In this document: positions 9,699 through 19,473 of the stretch, one piece after another
How the letters are laid out: every line of letters begins with the position of its first letter
Numbering within the stretch: position 1 is the first letter of the stretch
Assembly (NCBI RefSeq): GCF_005144415.1
Contig: NZ_SWJE01000005.1
Span: 534,134 to 598,133 of the forward strand
Source of the DNA: Trinickia terrae
GTDB lineage: Bacteria; Pseudomonadota; Gammaproteobacteria; Burkholderiales; Burkholderiaceae
DNA: 64,000 bases
Direction: 5' to 3'
Translations under genes and position numbers: made by a program
The notes under the pieces: model-generated
What the model saw: the letters and a program-made list of their open reading frames with translations, nothing else
Told to the model about the DNA's origin: nothing
Database searches by the model: none

Positions 9699-9726
9699 TT
9701 TATGTCAGCGTGCTGCAGTGTGTCAA
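9699..9726 (-). promoter_or_regulatory. leuA promoter
   Basis: Perfect -35 TTGACA (9721-9726) and -10-like CATAAA (9699-9704; 4 of 6) separated by 16 bp. The predicted start lies just before the leader ATG at 9689. It sits between the ybiB stop (9773) and the leader. Confidence 0.7.
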
Positions 9727-9772
9727 CCGTTTGATTCGTCTCGAAAAAATCTCCGGTCGAATCGGGGCCTGT

Positions 9773-10744
9773 TCAGATTGGGCGTTTCGAGATGCCGGTG
9801 ATCACCTCGATCTGCTTGGCGACGGCTGCCGGAACCGGCGTTTCGCTGCGCAGCACTGATTCGATCCAGGCCGCCGTCGTCGCGGCATCGCGCGCTTCGG
9901 GCAGGTCGACGACAGGGGCGTCGGGCGACGATCGCTCAGGGGCGACGAGCACTTCGCAAACGCTATCGTGCAGCCAGTCGATCTGCACCTGGCGGCGCGT
10001 GTCGGCGACTGCTTCACCTTCCGTGCCGCGCGCGAGCAGTGCGCCGCCCGCGGCTGCGTCCGGGTGGTCGCTGAACAGCTTCGTCAGGCTTTCGCGATAC
10101 GGCGGATGCGTGTAGTTCACGAGCCGCAGGCCCGCTGGTGCGAAGGGCTGGAGGATCTTGACGAGTGTGTGAGTCGAATTGCGAACGCCCATGATCTGCC
10201 GCAGCGCGAGCAAACGAGAGAGCTTCGGCGCGAGCGTGCCGATCGGCGCAAACGCGATGCGGCGGCGGGCGAGCGCGCCTTCGATTTCGCCGTGCGAGCG
10301 GGCGGGCTCGATGCCGAGCTGCGCGAAGATCTCGGCGCTCGTCACGCGCCCAGGGTCGGCGGTGATGCCGTGTACGAGCACCGGCACGCCCTCGCGCGCG
10401 AGAAGGAGCGCGAGCAGCGGCACGAGGTTTGGCTGTTTGCGCGCGCCGTTGTAGCTCGGGATCGAGACCGCGCAATGCGCGCTGTCGTTCACGTGCACCG
10501 GATCGAACGACGCATGCGCGGCGGCCAGCATCGCGGCCAGCTCGTCGGCGGTCTCGCCCTTCACGCGATAGGCGAGCAGGATCGCGCCGAGCTCGAGATC
10601 GTTCACGCGGCCATCGAGCATCGCGCTATAGAGCGCAAACGTATCTTCGGCGGACAGCGCCCGGGCTCCGTTCGGTCCGCGGCCTATTTCCTTGATGAAG
10701 CGGGCGCACGGGAATGGGGAGGAGGCGAGAGCGGTGTCGTTCAT
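9773..10744 (-). CDS. ybiB: YbiB/TrpD2 family DNA-binding protein
   Basis: Relative of anthranilate phosphoribosyltransferase (TrpD) that, in the E. coli homologue, binds nucleic acid and is linked to the SOS response rather than tryptophan synthesis. 323 residues from the ATG at 10744, the family's usual length; the frame continues upstream into low-similarity sequence. The TrpD fold is visible (FIKEIGRGPNGARALSAEDTFALYSAMLDG; AILLAYRVKGET; GVPVLVHGI; MGVRNSTHTLVKILQPF). It lies just upstream of the leuA promoter on the same strand. Confidence 0.88.
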   Translation of the reverse strand: MNDTALASSPFPCARFIKEIGRGPNGARALSAEDTFALYSAMLDGRVNDLELGAILLAYRVKGETADELAAMLAAAHASFDPVHVNDSAHCAVSIPSYNGARKQPNLVPLLALLLAREGVPVLVHGITADPGRVTSAEIFAQLGIEPARSHGEIEGALARRRIAFAPIGTLAPKLSRLLALRQIMGVRNSTHTLVKILQPFAPAGLRLVNYTHPPYRESLTKLFSDHPDAAAGGALLARGTEGEAVADTRRQVQIDWLHDSVCEVLVAPERSSPDAPVVDLPEARDAATTAAWIESVLRSETPVPAAVAKQIEVITGISKRPI

Positions 10745-11030
10745 GGGTTGAGAGGCGGTGGGCGCGGCCGAAGTGGTGCATGTGATCGACCGCAGCGTTT
10801 TGGCATTGTGCGGGAAGTCCATTGAGTACCGCATTTGACCGGATCGCGCAAGCTTCGGGCAGCGTGGGGCTGCGGTGGCCGAGATGATATCCGTCGGTCC
10901 AAGGGCGTGCCGGGAGGCCTGGTCGGGCACGAGCAACGCGCGGGTGGCGTTGCGCTATACACTTGCTCTTTCGCCGTAATGGTTCGTGCGGCAGTCATCG
11001 ATTGAAAAAAGAGCAAAGACGGAGAACAGG

Positions 11031-11741
11031 ATGAGCAGCTACGTGTTCGAGCCCGCGCCGATCGTCGCGGTGCCTATTGCCGGGTCGGCCGGGTCCGGCA
11101 ATCGGTTCCCGGTGCGCCGCATCTACTGTGTCGGCCGCAACTACGAGGCGCACGCGCGCGAGATGGGACACGATCCCGATCGCGAACCGCCATTCTTCTT
11201 CGGCAAGCCGGCCGATGCAGTGCTGTATGTCGCGCCCGGCGCGACCGGCGAGTTTCCGTATCCGCCGCGATCGAAGAACGTCCACTACGAGATGGAGCTC
11301 GTCGCGGCGATCGGCAAGGCGGGCAGGGATATCCCCGTCGAGCGGGCGCTCGAGCACGTCTACGGCTATGCGCTCGGTATCGACATGACGCGCCGCGACC
11401 TGCAGGCCGAAGCGAAAAAGCTCGGACGCCCGTGGGATACCGCGAAGGGGTTTGATCATTCGGCGCCGCTCGGTCCGATTCATCCGGTGTCGAAGGTCGG
11501 GCACATCGATCGTGGCGCGATATGGCTCACCGTCAACGGCGAGGAGAAGCAGCGCTCCGATGTGTCGCAGCTCATCTGGTCGACGGCGGAGACGGTTGCG
11601 TATCTGTCGACGCTGTTCGAGCTGAAATCTGGCGACCTGATTTTCACGGGGACGCCTGAAGGTGTCGGGCCGGTCATCAAGGGTGACTTGATGAAGGGCG
11701 GGATCGACGGTCTTGATGACTTCAGCGTACGCGTCGTCTGA
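11031..11741 (+). CDS. Fumarylacetoacetate hydrolase-family protein (fumarylpyruvate hydrolase-like)
   Basis: 236 residues from the ATG at 11031 with GGAGA ahead of it. FAH-fold signatures are present: RIYCVGRNYEAHAREMG, FFFGKPADAV, YPPRSKNVHYEMELVAAIGKAG (metal-binding Glu pair) and DLIFTGTPEGVGPV. Enzymes of this size hydrolyse fumarylpyruvate or related acylpyruvates. The next gene is a maleylpyruvate/maleylacetoacetate isomerase-type GST, so the pair resembles the last steps of gentisate degradation. No gentisate dioxygenase is nearby, so the exact substrate is inferred. Confidence 0.9.
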   Translation: MSSYVFEPAPIVAVPIAGSAGSGNRFPVRRIYCVGRNYEAHAREMGHDPDREPPFFFGKPADAVLYVAPGATGEFPYPPRSKNVHYEMELVAAIGKAGRDIPVERALEHVYGYALGIDMTRRDLQAEAKKLGRPWDTAKGFDHSAPLGPIHPVSKVGHIDRGAIWLTVNGEEKQRSDVSQLIWSTAETVAYLSTLFELKSGDLIFTGTPEGVGPVIKGDLMKGGIDGLDDFSVRVV

Positions 11742-11760
11742 GCGCGCGATTATTCGCTTA

Positions 11761-11848
11761 GGGCCTGGAGTAAGCGCTGAAGCGCTAACTCCAGCCAACC
11801 TCAGCATGGGACCGCAGTAAGCGCTAAAGCGCTAACTGCGGTCGACAG
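11761..11848 (+). repeat. Intergenic hairpin repeat (family A), two tandem copies
   Basis: Copy 1 (11761-11799) has outer arms CTGGAGT/ACTCCAG. Copy 2 (11805-11848), starting CATGGGACCGCAGT, has CCGCAGT/ACTGCGG. The outer-stem bases differ between copies but stay paired. The second copy ends GTCGACAG, directly before the maiA ribosome-binding site, so the hairpin lies in the 5' leader of maiA. Confidence 0.8.
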
Positions 11849-11856
11849 GAGACTCG

Positions 11857-12501
11857 ATGAAGCTATACAGCTATTTCCGCAGCTCGGCGTCGTATCGCGT
11901 GCGCATTGCGCTGAATCTGAAGAACCTGCCGTATGAGTATGTGCCGATCCATCTCTTGCGTTCGGGCGGCGAGCAATTGACGCCCGAGTATCGGCAGCTG
12001 AATCCGGATGCGCTTGTGCCGACGCTCGTCGATGGCGATGCCGTGCTCCAGCAGTCGCTCGCGATCGTCGAATATCTCGATGAGACACATCCGAACCCGC
12101 CGCTCTTGCCGCGCTCGCCGATCGATCGCGCATACGTGCGCGGGCTTGCGCTGCAGATTGCGTGCGAGATTCATCCGATCAACAACCTGCGCGTACTGAA
12201 GTATCTGAAGCACGGGCTCAAGGTCGAAGAAGAGGCGAAGAACGCGTGGTACCGGCATTGGATCGAAGCCGGCTTCGGCACGCTCGAAGGGCGGCTCGCG
12301 AGCGATGCGCGTACTGGTGCGTTCTGCTTCGGCGATGCGCCGACGCTCGCCGACGTGTGCCTTGTGCCGCAGGTATTCAACGCACAGCGCTTCAATATCG
12401 ATACGCAGCGCTATCCGACGATCCAGCGCATCTACGATCACGCGATGCAGTTCGACGCGTTCAAGCGTGCCTCGCCAGGGCAGCAGCCGGACGCGGAGTA
12501 A
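11857..12501 (+). CDS. maiA: Maleylacetoacetate/maleylpyruvate isomerase (zeta-class GST)
   Basis: 214-residue glutathione-dependent cis-trans isomerase. The zeta-class signature SSASYRVRIALNLKNL (SSxxxRVRIAL) is at residues 9-24, followed by ALVPTLVDGDAVLQQSLAIVEYLDE for glutathione binding. The C-terminal helical domain contains FCFGDAPTLADVCLVPQV. GGAG lies seven bases before the ATG. Together with the preceding FAH-type hydrolase it forms an isomerase/hydrolase pair for ring-cleavage products. Confidence 0.92.
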   Translation: MKLYSYFRSSASYRVRIALNLKNLPYEYVPIHLLRSGGEQLTPEYRQLNPDALVPTLVDGDAVLQQSLAIVEYLDETHPNPPLLPRSPIDRAYVRGLALQIACEIHPINNLRVLKYLKHGLKVEEEAKNAWYRHWIEAGFGTLEGRLASDARTGAFCFGDAPTLADVCLVPQVFNAQRFNIDTQRYPTIQRIYDHAMQFDAFKRASPGQQPDAE

Positions 12502-12551
12502 GGCGTTTTCAGGCTCGTCGCCGCCAGGTAACGCCACGTTTCGCGGCGGCA

Positions 12552-12589
12552 TGAAAAAAGGCCAGTTCGCGCAGAACTGGCCTTTGTCG
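12552..12589. terminator. Bidirectional terminator between maiA and ftsY
   Basis: Eleven-bp perfect stem AAAGGCCAGTT/AACTGGCCTTT (12557-12567 and 12575-12585). The minus strand continues into TTTTTT, so it is a strong terminator for ftsY. The plus-strand tail is weaker but usable for maiA. Confidence 0.9.
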
Positions 12590-12610
12590 TTTCCGGCGGA
12601 GCGCCGGCTA

Positions 12611-13756
12611 TCAGCCGAGCATCGCGTCCGTGAACTCTTCGGCGTTGAACGGCTGCAAGTCCTCGACCTTCTCGCCCACGCCGATGAAGTACACCGGCAC
12701 CGGCCGCTGACGCGCGATCGCGGCGAGGATGCCGCCCTTCGCGGTGCCGTCGAGCTTCGTCACGATGAGGCCGGTCAGCTGGAGTGCGTCGTCGAACGCC
12801 TTCACTTGGGAGAGTGCGTTCTGGCCGGTGTTGGCGTCGATGACGAGCAGCACTTCATGCGGCGCGCCGTCGAGCGCCTTGCCGATCACGCGCTTCACCT
12901 TGCGCAGCTCTTCCATCAGATGCAACTGGGTCGGCAGGCGGCCGGCCGTGTCGGCCATCAGCACGTCGATCTTGCGCGCGCGCGCCGCGCTCACCGCATC
13001 GAAGATCACCGCTGCCGGATCGCCGCTTTCCTGTGCGACGACCGTTACGTTGTTGCGCTCGCCCCAGATCGCGAGCTGCTCGCGCGCGGCGGCGCGGAAC
13101 GTGTCGCCGGCGGCGAGCAGCACCGACTGGTCGAAACGCTGCAAATGCTTGGCGAGCTTGCCGATGCTCGTGGTCTTGCCCGCGCCGTTGACGCCCGCGA
13201 TCATCATCACGAGTGGCTGCGCGCTGCCGAGCATCAGCGATTTTTCGAGCGGCTTCAGCAGGTCGACGAGCAGGGTGCGCAACGCGGCCTTCACCTGCAT
13301 CGGATCGGTGAGACGATCGGCGCGGACCTTTTCGCGCAACGCCCCGAGCAGATGCTCGGTCGCCTCGACGCCCGCGTCCGACATCAGGAGCGCGGTTTCC
13401 AGTTCTTCATAAAGGTCTTCGTCGATCTTCGTGCCGACGAAGATGCCGGTCAGCCCCGCGCTCGTTTTCGACAAGCCCGACTTCAGGCGGTCGATCCAGG
13501 ACTTCTTGGCGGCAGGCTCGGGGGCAGGCGGCGGAACGATTTCGACGGTCTCGAGCACCGTTTCGGCTTCGATCTCGGATAGATCGTGCAGGTCGTCGCC
13601 GGACGCAGTCTCGCCCGGCGGCTCGGATGTCGCGCGGCTCGATGGCGCAGCCGGAGCGTCGGCCTGCTCGGCGACGGCTTCCCGGGTGTCTTGAGATTCG
13701 TCCTGCGCGGTTTCGGGTGCTTTCGAACCCTTGAATCGTTTGAAGAAGCTGAACAT
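12611..13756 (-). CDS. ftsY: Signal recognition particle receptor FtsY
   Basis: GTPase docking the SRP-ribosome complex to the membrane for cotranslational insertion. 381 residues. The first about 95 are acidic and variable (A domain); the NG domain follows. GTPase motifs: [18 protein letters not shown] (G1), DTAGRLPTQLHLMEEL (G3), TKLDGTAKGG (G4). The C-terminus is LQPFNAEEFTDAMLG, as in FtsY. It is divergent from rsmD, as in many proteobacteria. Confidence 0.97.
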   Translation of the reverse strand: MFSFFKRFKGSKAPETAQDESQDTREAVAEQADAPAAPSSRATSEPPGETASGDDLHDLSEIEAETVLETVEIVPPPAPEPAAKKSWIDRLKSGLSKTSAGLTGIFVGTKIDEDLYEELETALLMSDAGVEATEHLLGALREKVRADRLTDPMQVKAALRTLLVDLLKPLEKSLMLGSAQPLVMMIAGVNGAGKTTSIGKLAKHLQRFDQSVLLAAGDTFRAAAREQLAIWGERNNVTVVAQESGDPAAVIFDAVSAARARKIDVLMADTAGRLPTQLHLMEELRKVKRVIGKALDGAPHEVLLVIDANTGQNALSQVKAFDDALQLTGLIVTKLDGTAKGGILAAIARQRPVPVYFIGVGEKVEDLQPFNAEEFTDAMLG

Positions 13757-14008
13757 GATCGGTGGTGGTGAGTGCGCTTGAGCCAGGCGGGCGCCGGGCA
13801 GCGAGCGGCGACGCGCGGTCGCGAACTGCCGGATGAGGCTCGAAGCTCGCTATTTTATCAGGGGGTGCTTTGCGGTGGCGGGGCGAGAAGAGGGGCATGC
13901 AGCGGGACCGCCCCGGCAACGCTCGGGCGACGCTGTGGTAACGTTGACTGTCTTGTCCGCACCCGGCGTTTGCGCCGCGTGGAAACTCCCTCTCCAATCA
14001 GAATCTGC

Positions 14009-14623
14009 ATGTCCCGTTCTTCCCCTTCTCGCGCGGCGGCCGTGACGTCCGGCCGCGGCAAACCGCACACGATCCGCATCATCGGCGGCGACTGGAAACG
14101 CACCCCGCTGCCCGTGCTCGATCTCGACGGCCTGCGGCCGACACCCGATCGTGTGCGCGAGACGCTCTTCAACTGGCTCGGCCAGCGTCTCGACGGCCAT
14201 CATTGCCTCGATTTGTTCGCGGGCAGCGGGGCGCTCGGCTTCGAAGCGGCGTCGCGCGGCGCGGCGCGTGTCGTCATGGTCGAGCGCAATGCTCGCGCGG
14301 CGCAACAGTTGCGCGCCAACCAATCGCGCCTGCGCGCGCAATCGATCGAGATCGCCGAAGCGGACGCGCTGCGTCTTGCGGCCAGCCTCGCGCCGGGCTC
14401 ATTCGACGTGGTTTTCCTAGACCCGCCGTTCGGCGACGACATACTTGGCCGCGCGATCGAGCTGGCCGCGCCGCTCGTCAGCGAGAATGGCTTTCTGTAC
14501 GTCGAATCGGGCTCGCCGCTCGAGCTGGGCGAAATGGCCGCGCTCACTGGCTGGGCGCTCCTGCGCCACGGCAAGGCAGGGGCGGTCCATTATCATTTGC
14601 TGCAGCGCCAAAATGATGAATAA
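14009..14623 (+). CDS. rsmD: 16S rRNA (guanine966-N2)-methyltransferase
   Basis: 204 residues from the ATG at 14009; the frame runs open to 13772, but the upstream part is GC-driven and not family-like. SAM-binding motif I is DLFAGSGALGFEAASRGA, and the catalytic motif IV DPPF lies at FDVVFLDPPFGDD. The early motif RIIGGDWKRTPL and LRPTPDRVRETLFNWL are typical of RsmD. It is followed by coaD, the common rsmD-coaD pairing. Confidence 0.95.
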   Translation: MSRSSPSRAAAVTSGRGKPHTIRIIGGDWKRTPLPVLDLDGLRPTPDRVRETLFNWLGQRLDGHHCLDLFAGSGALGFEAASRGAARVVMVERNARAAQQLRANQSRLRAQSIEIAEADALRLAASLAPGSFDVVFLDPPFGDDILGRAIELAAPLVSENGFLYVESGSPLELGEMAALTGWALLRHGKAGAVHYHLLQRQNDE

Positions 14624-14749
14624 TGCGCGTTCCAAAAGAGGCGCGGGGCGGCCATCTGCGGGGCGATTTCCCGCTACTTGCGCCAGCGCGGGCGGCGGCA
14701 CGCCTTCGCGAGCCCGCACCCCAATTTGCATGATGAGAGGAGATGCTCA

Positions 14750-15256
14750 ATGGTAGTCGCCGTGTACCCGGGTACGTTCGACCCCTTGACTCGCGGTCAC
14801 GAGGACCTCGTGCGGCGCGCGTCGAGCATATTCGACACGCTGGTCGTCGGCGTCGCCGACAGCCGCGCCAAGAAGCCGTTTTTTTCGCTCCAGGAGCGTC
14901 TCGACATTGCGCGCGAAGTGCTGGGCCACTATCCGAACGTGCAGGTAATGAGCTTCAAGGGGCTCTTGAAGGATTTCGTGCGCAGCAATAACGCGCGCGT
15001 GATCGTGCGGGGGCTGCGCGCGGTGTCGGACTTCGAGTACGAGTTCCAGATGGCCGGGATGAACCGCTACCTGCTGCCCGACGTGGAGACGATGTTCATG
15101 ACGCCGTCCGATCAGTACCAGTTCATTTCGGGTACGATCGTGCGCGAAATCGCACAGTTGGGCGGCGATGTCAGCAAGTTCGTGTTTCCGTCGGTCGAGA
15201 AATGGCTGAAGGACAAGGTTGCCGAAATGGCGACGCCGTCCGCCGCGCAGCCCTGA
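14750..15256 (+). CDS. coaD: Phosphopantetheine adenylyltransferase
   Basis: Penultimate step of coenzyme A synthesis: 4'-phosphopantetheine plus ATP gives dephospho-CoA. 168 residues from the ATG at 14750, preceded by GAGAGGAGA; the frame to 14678 is not used. The nucleotidyltransferase motif is [39 protein letters not shown] and the C-terminal [20 protein letters not shown] are typical. Confidence 0.96.
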   Translation: MVVAVYPGTFDPLTRGHEDLVRRASSIFDTLVVGVADSRAKKPFFSLQERLDIAREVLGHYPNVQVMSFKGLLKDFVRSNNARVIVRGLRAVSDFEYEFQMAGMNRYLLPDVETMFMTPSDQYQFISGTIVREIAQLGGDVSKFVFPSVEKWLKDKVAEMATPSAAQP

Positions 15257-15335
15257 GCGTAGCCATAGCCGGCCTGCGGGCTTTGGCGGAAAATGGGCGA
15301 AAATCTGGTGTGGCCCGGTGTGTTTTAGTGAGTGA

Positions 15336-15596
<261 letters not shown>

Positions 15597-15695
15597 TTCA
15601 ACACGCAGTGCAGTCCGTGCCTTGGCGGCACAGGCGGGTTGAACGGCACGCACGCGATTTCGCGCGTTGCGTGCCGCTGATTCAGCATGGTGGAT

Positions 15696-16763
15696 TTATC
15701 CGACGTACACGCGCAGCGCTTCGAGAAGCGCTGCGCATTCGGCATCGGTGCCGATCGAAATGCGCAAGTACGCGTCGATTCGCGGCAGCTTGAAATGCCG
15801 CACGATGATTTCCTTCTCACGCAGTTGCGCGGCCAGTCGCCCGGCGTCATGCGCCGGGTGCGACACGAACACGAAGTTTGCCGCCGACGGCACGACGACG
15901 AAGCCCAGCTCCCTCAATCCCGCCGACAAACGCTCCCGGCTCGCGATCACTTGCGCGCAGCTTGCGCGGAACCACGCGTCATCCTCGTAAGCGGCCTGCG
16001 CCGCGGCTTGTGCGAGCCGATCGAGCGGGTACGAATTGAAGCTGTCCTTCACGCGGTTCAGCGCGTCGATCAGCGTGGCGTTTCCGAACGCGAAGCCTAC
16101 CCGCATGCCCGCGAGCGAACGCGATTTCGACGTGGTATGCACGACGAGCAGGTTGGGGTACTTCGCGATCAGCGACACCGCGGACTGCGCGCCGAAATCG
16201 ACATACGCCTCGTCGACGACCACCACCGACTCCGTATTGCCCGCCACCAGCCGTTCGATGTCCGCGAGCGGCAACGCGTGCCCGGTCGGCGCGTTTGGAT
16301 TCGCGATCAGCAGGCCGCCGTTCGGCGCGAAGTAGTCGTCGACGCGAATCGCAAACGCATCGTCGACAGGCACGGCCCGGTAGGCGACGTCGTAAAGACG
16401 CGCGTACGTCGGATAGAAGCTGTACGTGATATCGGGGAAGAGAATCGGCTTGTCGTGCTTGAGCAGAGCCAGGAAGACATGTGCGAGAACCTCGTCCGAG
16501 CCGTTTCCGGCAAACACCTGGTCGGCAGAGATGCCGTGATGTGCGGCCACCGTTTCGCGCAGCTTGCGCGCGGTCGGATCGGGATAGCGGCGCAGCGATT
16601 CGCCGTTGTCGCCGAGTTCACTCCGGATCGCCTCGACGACGCGCGGCGACGGCGGGCAGGGGCTCTCGTTGGTGTTCAGCTTGACCGGGTGTGCGAGCAC
16701 GGGCTGCTCGCCGGGCACGTAGGGGGTGAGTTGCTGAACGATGTCGCTCCAGTAGCGGCTCAA
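15696..16763 (-). CDS. hisC: Histidinol-phosphate aminotransferase
   Basis: PLP enzyme of histidine synthesis: imidazole-acetol phosphate plus glutamate gives histidinol phosphate. 355 residues from a TTG start at 16763, with AAAGGAG six bases before it. PLP lysine is in [18 protein letters not shown]; other motifs are [26 protein letters not shown] and NPNAPTG. It stands outside a his operon, so it may be one of several HisC paralogues, possibly serving aromatic amino acids too. Confidence 0.92.
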   Translation of the reverse strand: MSRYWSDIVQQLTPYVPGEQPVLAHPVKLNTNESPCPPSPRVVEAIRSELGDNGESLRRYPDPTARKLRETVAAHHGISADQVFAGNGSDEVLAHVFLALLKHDKPILFPDITYSFYPTYARLYDVAYRAVPVDDAFAIRVDDYFAPNGGLLIANPNAPTGHALPLADIERLVAGNTESVVVVDEAYVDFGAQSAVSLIAKYPNLLVVHTTSKSRSLAGMRVGFAFGNATLIDALNRVKDSFNSYPLDRLAQAAAQAAYEDDAWFRASCAQVIASRERLSAGLRELGFVVVPSAANFVFVSHPAHDAGRLAAQLREKEIIVRHFKLPRIDAYLRISIGTDAECAALLEALRVYVG

Positions 16764-16822
16764 GCGTGGCTCCTTTATTTACCGTTGCGAGGTACGGACT
16801 TCAATCGTTGGCTTGCCGCTCG

Positions 16823-17425
16823 TCAGGCATTGCGATGCAGCTGCATCATCGCGCGCTCGAGTTCGCCTTTGACGACGTGCGGCATGACGGCGAGCGAGCG
16901 TTCGATCGCGGCGTCGATCACGTCCTGTTCTTCCTTGCGTGGAGGCTTCAGCACGAAGTTCGCGACATCCGGCTTCGCGCCGGCGCGTGCCGCTTCGGGA
17001 ATCAAGTCGCGGGGGTGGCCGATGCCGATCCGCAGCCGCCAGTATTGCTGTGACGAAAGGTGAGCGGAAATGTCCTTGAGCCCGTTGTGTCCGCCGCTGC
17101 CGCCACCGAGCTTCAACTTCACCGCGCCCGGCGGCAGATCGAGCTCGTCATGCGCGACGATGATCTCGTCGGGCAGGATCTTGAAGAAATGCGCCAGGGC
17201 GACGACCGACTGGCCCGAGCGGTTCATATACGTCTGCGGCTCCAGCAGATGCACCTCTTCGCCATGCAGCCGCGCCTTCGCATAGAAACCGTGAAAACGC
17301 CGCTCGTCGCGCAGCGTCGCGCCTGCTTCGCGCGCCAGTTGATCAACGAGCCAGAAGCCGGCGTTGTGGCGCGTCGCGGTGTATTCGGCGCCCGGATTGC
17401 CGAGCCCGACGATCAGCTTGATCAT
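16823..17425 (-). CDS. pth: Peptidyl-tRNA hydrolase
   Basis: Releases tRNA from prematurely dropped peptidyl-tRNA. 200 residues. The N-terminal signature [20 protein letters not shown] contains the catalytic His; [12 protein letters not shown] and [20 protein letters not shown] contain the catalytic Asp region. It follows rplY, the usual rplY-pth pairing, but a terminator separates them. Confidence 0.96.
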   Translation of the reverse strand: MIKLIVGLGNPGAEYTATRHNAGFWLVDQLAREAGATLRDERRFHGFYAKARLHGEEVHLLEPQTYMNRSGQSVVALAHFFKILPDEIIVAHDELDLPPGAVKLKLGGGSGGHNGLKDISAHLSSQQYWRLRIGIGHPRDLIPEAARAGAKPDVANFVLKPPRKEEQDVIDAAIERSLAVMPHVVKGELERAMMQLHRNA

Positions 17426-17470
17426 GGTTCTTCTGTGGCGGCCACGAAGCCGCTCGATGCGGTAAAGCCG

Positions 17471-17501
17471 AAAAAAAACCCGCCGGGCAAGCCGCGGCGG
17501 G
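17471..17501 (-). terminator. Rho-independent terminator after rplY
   Basis: Stem CCCGCCG/CGGCGGG (17479-17485 and 17495-17501) with, on the minus strand, a run of eight T (17471-17478). It lies between rplY and pth, so pth probably depends on read-through or its own promoter. Confidence 0.88.
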
Positions 17502-17555
17502 TCACGTCGACCGTTTCGTTGAAACGGATCGAGAGGATACCGATTGTGTCAGCGC

Positions 17556-18173
17556 TTATGCAGCGGGCTTTTCGCCTTCGGCAGCAGCTTCGCCTTCTGC
17601 TGCGACAGCGCCAGCCGGGATCGCCGCGGATGCGATCACCGGGTTTTCGCTTTCGACGTGAGCAACCAGCGACACGCCCTTCGGCAGCGTGATGTCCTTG
17701 GCATGCAGCGACTGGCCGGCTTCGATCTTCGCCAGGTCGAGCTCGACGAATTCCGGCAGGTCGGCCGGCAGGCACTCGATTTCGACTTCGTTCACGACGT
17801 GGGCGATGATTGCGCCGCCGGTCTTCACGGCCGGGTTGGTTTCCTGGTTCATGAAGTGAACCGGGACCTTCGTGTGCAGTTTCTTGTTCGAGTCGACACG
17901 CTGGAAGTCCACGTGCAGCACGAGCTGGCGGAACGGATGGTATTGCACGTCACGCAGCAGAACCTGCTGCGACTTGCCGGCCACTTCCAGGTCGAGGATC
18001 GACGAGTGGAACGCTTCCTTCTTCAGGGCGTGCCACAGTGCGTTGTGATCGAGTTCGATCAGTTGCGGCTCGGCGCCGACGCCATACACGATCCCCGGGG
18101 TCTTGCCGGAAATACGCAGGCGGCGGCTCGCACCCGTACCTTGCAGATTGCGCTCGAAAGCGACGACTTTCAT
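17556..18173 (-). CDS. rplY: 50S ribosomal protein L25/general stress protein Ctc
   Basis: 5S-rRNA-binding ribosomal protein of the long TL5/CTC type, 205 residues from the ATG at 18173 (MKVVAFERN). The N-terminal L25 domain has [13 protein letters not shown] and [10 protein letters not shown]; the C-terminal TL5 domain has [16 protein letters not shown] and [10 protein letters not shown]. An Ala/Glu-rich tail (about 25 residues) follows. It lies downstream of prs with a 172-bp spacer containing GC-rich stems. Confidence 0.96.
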   Translation of the reverse strand: MKVVAFERNLQGTGASRRLRISGKTPGIVYGVGAEPQLIELDHNALWHALKKEAFHSSILDLEVAGKSQQVLLRDVQYHPFRQLVLHVDFQRVDSNKKLHTKVPVHFMNQETNPAVKTGGAIIAHVVNEVEIECLPADLPEFVELDLAKIEAGQSLHAKDITLPKGVSLVAHVESENPVIASAAIPAGAVAAEGEAAAEGEKPAA

Positions 18174-18345
18174 GTTTTTCTCCATACACTGCCCGCGACC
18201 AGGCAGTAAAAACGAAGGGCCTGCACGCTCATCGCGCTGGCCCTGGATTGCGGCCTGAACCGACATTGGCTCAGGCCGATTGTGCTGACGGCATTGCATC
18301 AGGCAACGCCGCCGGCGAATACTTAAATTCGACGCTACTTTTGCT

Positions 18346-19302
18346 TCAAGCTTCGGCAAACAGCGACATCACCGAATCGCCGCGGCGAATCCGCGAGAAC
18401 GTTTCGGCAAGCAGCCCCGCGCACGACAGAGAGCGGATCTTCGCGCAGGCGCGCGCTTCGTCACTGAGCGGAATCGTATCGGTGACGACGAGCTCGTCGA
18501 GCGCCGAACCGGCGATGCGCTCGCCTGCGCCACCCGACAGCACCGGATGCGTCGCATATGCGAATACCTGCTTCGCGCCACGCTCCTTCAGCACTTGCGC
18601 TGCCTTGCAGAGCGTACCGGCGGTGTCGACCATATCGTCCATGATCACGCAGGTGCGGCCTTCGACTTCACCGATGATGTTCATCACCTCGGCGACATTC
18701 GCCTTCGGGCGGCGCTTGTCAATGATCGCGAGATCGCAGTTCAGCTGCTTCGCGAGCGCCCGGGCGCGCACCACGCCGCCGACGTCCGGCGATACGACGA
18801 GCAGATCTTCATAGTTCTGCTTGCGCAGGTCGCCGAGGAGAACGGGCGTTGCGTAGATGTTGTCGACGGGAATGTCGAAGAAGCCTTGAATCTGGTCGGC
18901 GTGCAGATCCATCGTTATGATCCGCTCGACGCCGGCAATCTCCAGCATGTTCGCGACGACCTTCGCCGAAATCGCGACGCGCGCCGAACGCGGACGGCGA
19001 TCCTGGCGCGCATAGCCGAAGTAGGGGATGGCAGCGGTGATCCGGCCTGCGGATGCGCGCTTGAGCGCATCGACCATGATCATCAACTCCATCAGGTTGT
19101 CATTCGTCGGCGCGCACGTGGATTGGAGGACGAAGACGTCCTTGCCGCGCACGTTTTCCTGAATCTCGACTTGGATCTCGCCGTCCGAGAAACGGCTGAC
19201 CATCGCTTTGCCGAGGGGAATGCCGAGGATTTTGACGACTTCCTGAGCGAGCGCGGGATTCGCGTTGCCAGTAAAAACCATCAGGCCGTCATGGCTGCTC
19301 AT
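18346..19302 (-). CDS. prs: Ribose-phosphate pyrophosphokinase
   Basis: Makes PRPP from ribose 5-phosphate and ATP for nucleotide, His and Trp synthesis. 318 residues from the second of two adjacent ATGs (19302); the first, at 19305, is equally possible. Motifs: [34 protein letters not shown], the flexible loop RQDRRPRSA, and the PRPP loop [13 protein letters not shown]. It lies directly downstream of tRNA-Gln. Confidence 0.97.
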   Translation of the reverse strand: MSSHDGLMVFTGNANPALAQEVVKILGIPLGKAMVSRFSDGEIQVEIQENVRGKDVFVLQSTCAPTNDNLMELMIMVDALKRASAGRITAAIPYFGYARQDRRPRSARVAISAKVVANMLEIAGVERIITMDLHADQIQGFFDIPVDNIYATPVLLGDLRKQNYEDLLVVSPDVGGVVRARALAKQLNCDLAIIDKRRPKANVAEVMNIIGEVEGRTCVIMDDMVDTAGTLCKAAQVLKERGAKQVFAYATHPVLSGGAGERIAGSALDELVVTDTIPLSDEARACAKIRSLSCAGLLAETFSRIRRGDSVMSLFAEA

Positions 19303-19344
19303 CATGCACCTGCTTCAACGGGAGGCGGGAAATGCGAGAAATTT

Positions 19345-19421
19345 TGGCAGGGGAGGAAGGACTCGAACCCTCGCATGCCGGAATCAAAATCCGGTGCCTT
19401 AACCAACTTGGCGACTCCCCT
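19345..19421 (-). tRNA. tRNA-Gln (TTG anticodon)
   Basis: 77 nt including encoded CCA. Acceptor stem AGGGGAG/CTCCCCT. The anticodon arm CCGGA-TTTTGAT-TCCGG reads TTG, and the T arm contains GGTTCGAGTCC. G73 discriminator, as expected for tRNA-Gln. It sits between ispE and prs in the same direction. Confidence 0.97.
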
Positions 19422-19473
19422 ACACTAACTTTGAGCTTCACCGGGTGTGTAGGACATCCCGATGATGCGAAAC

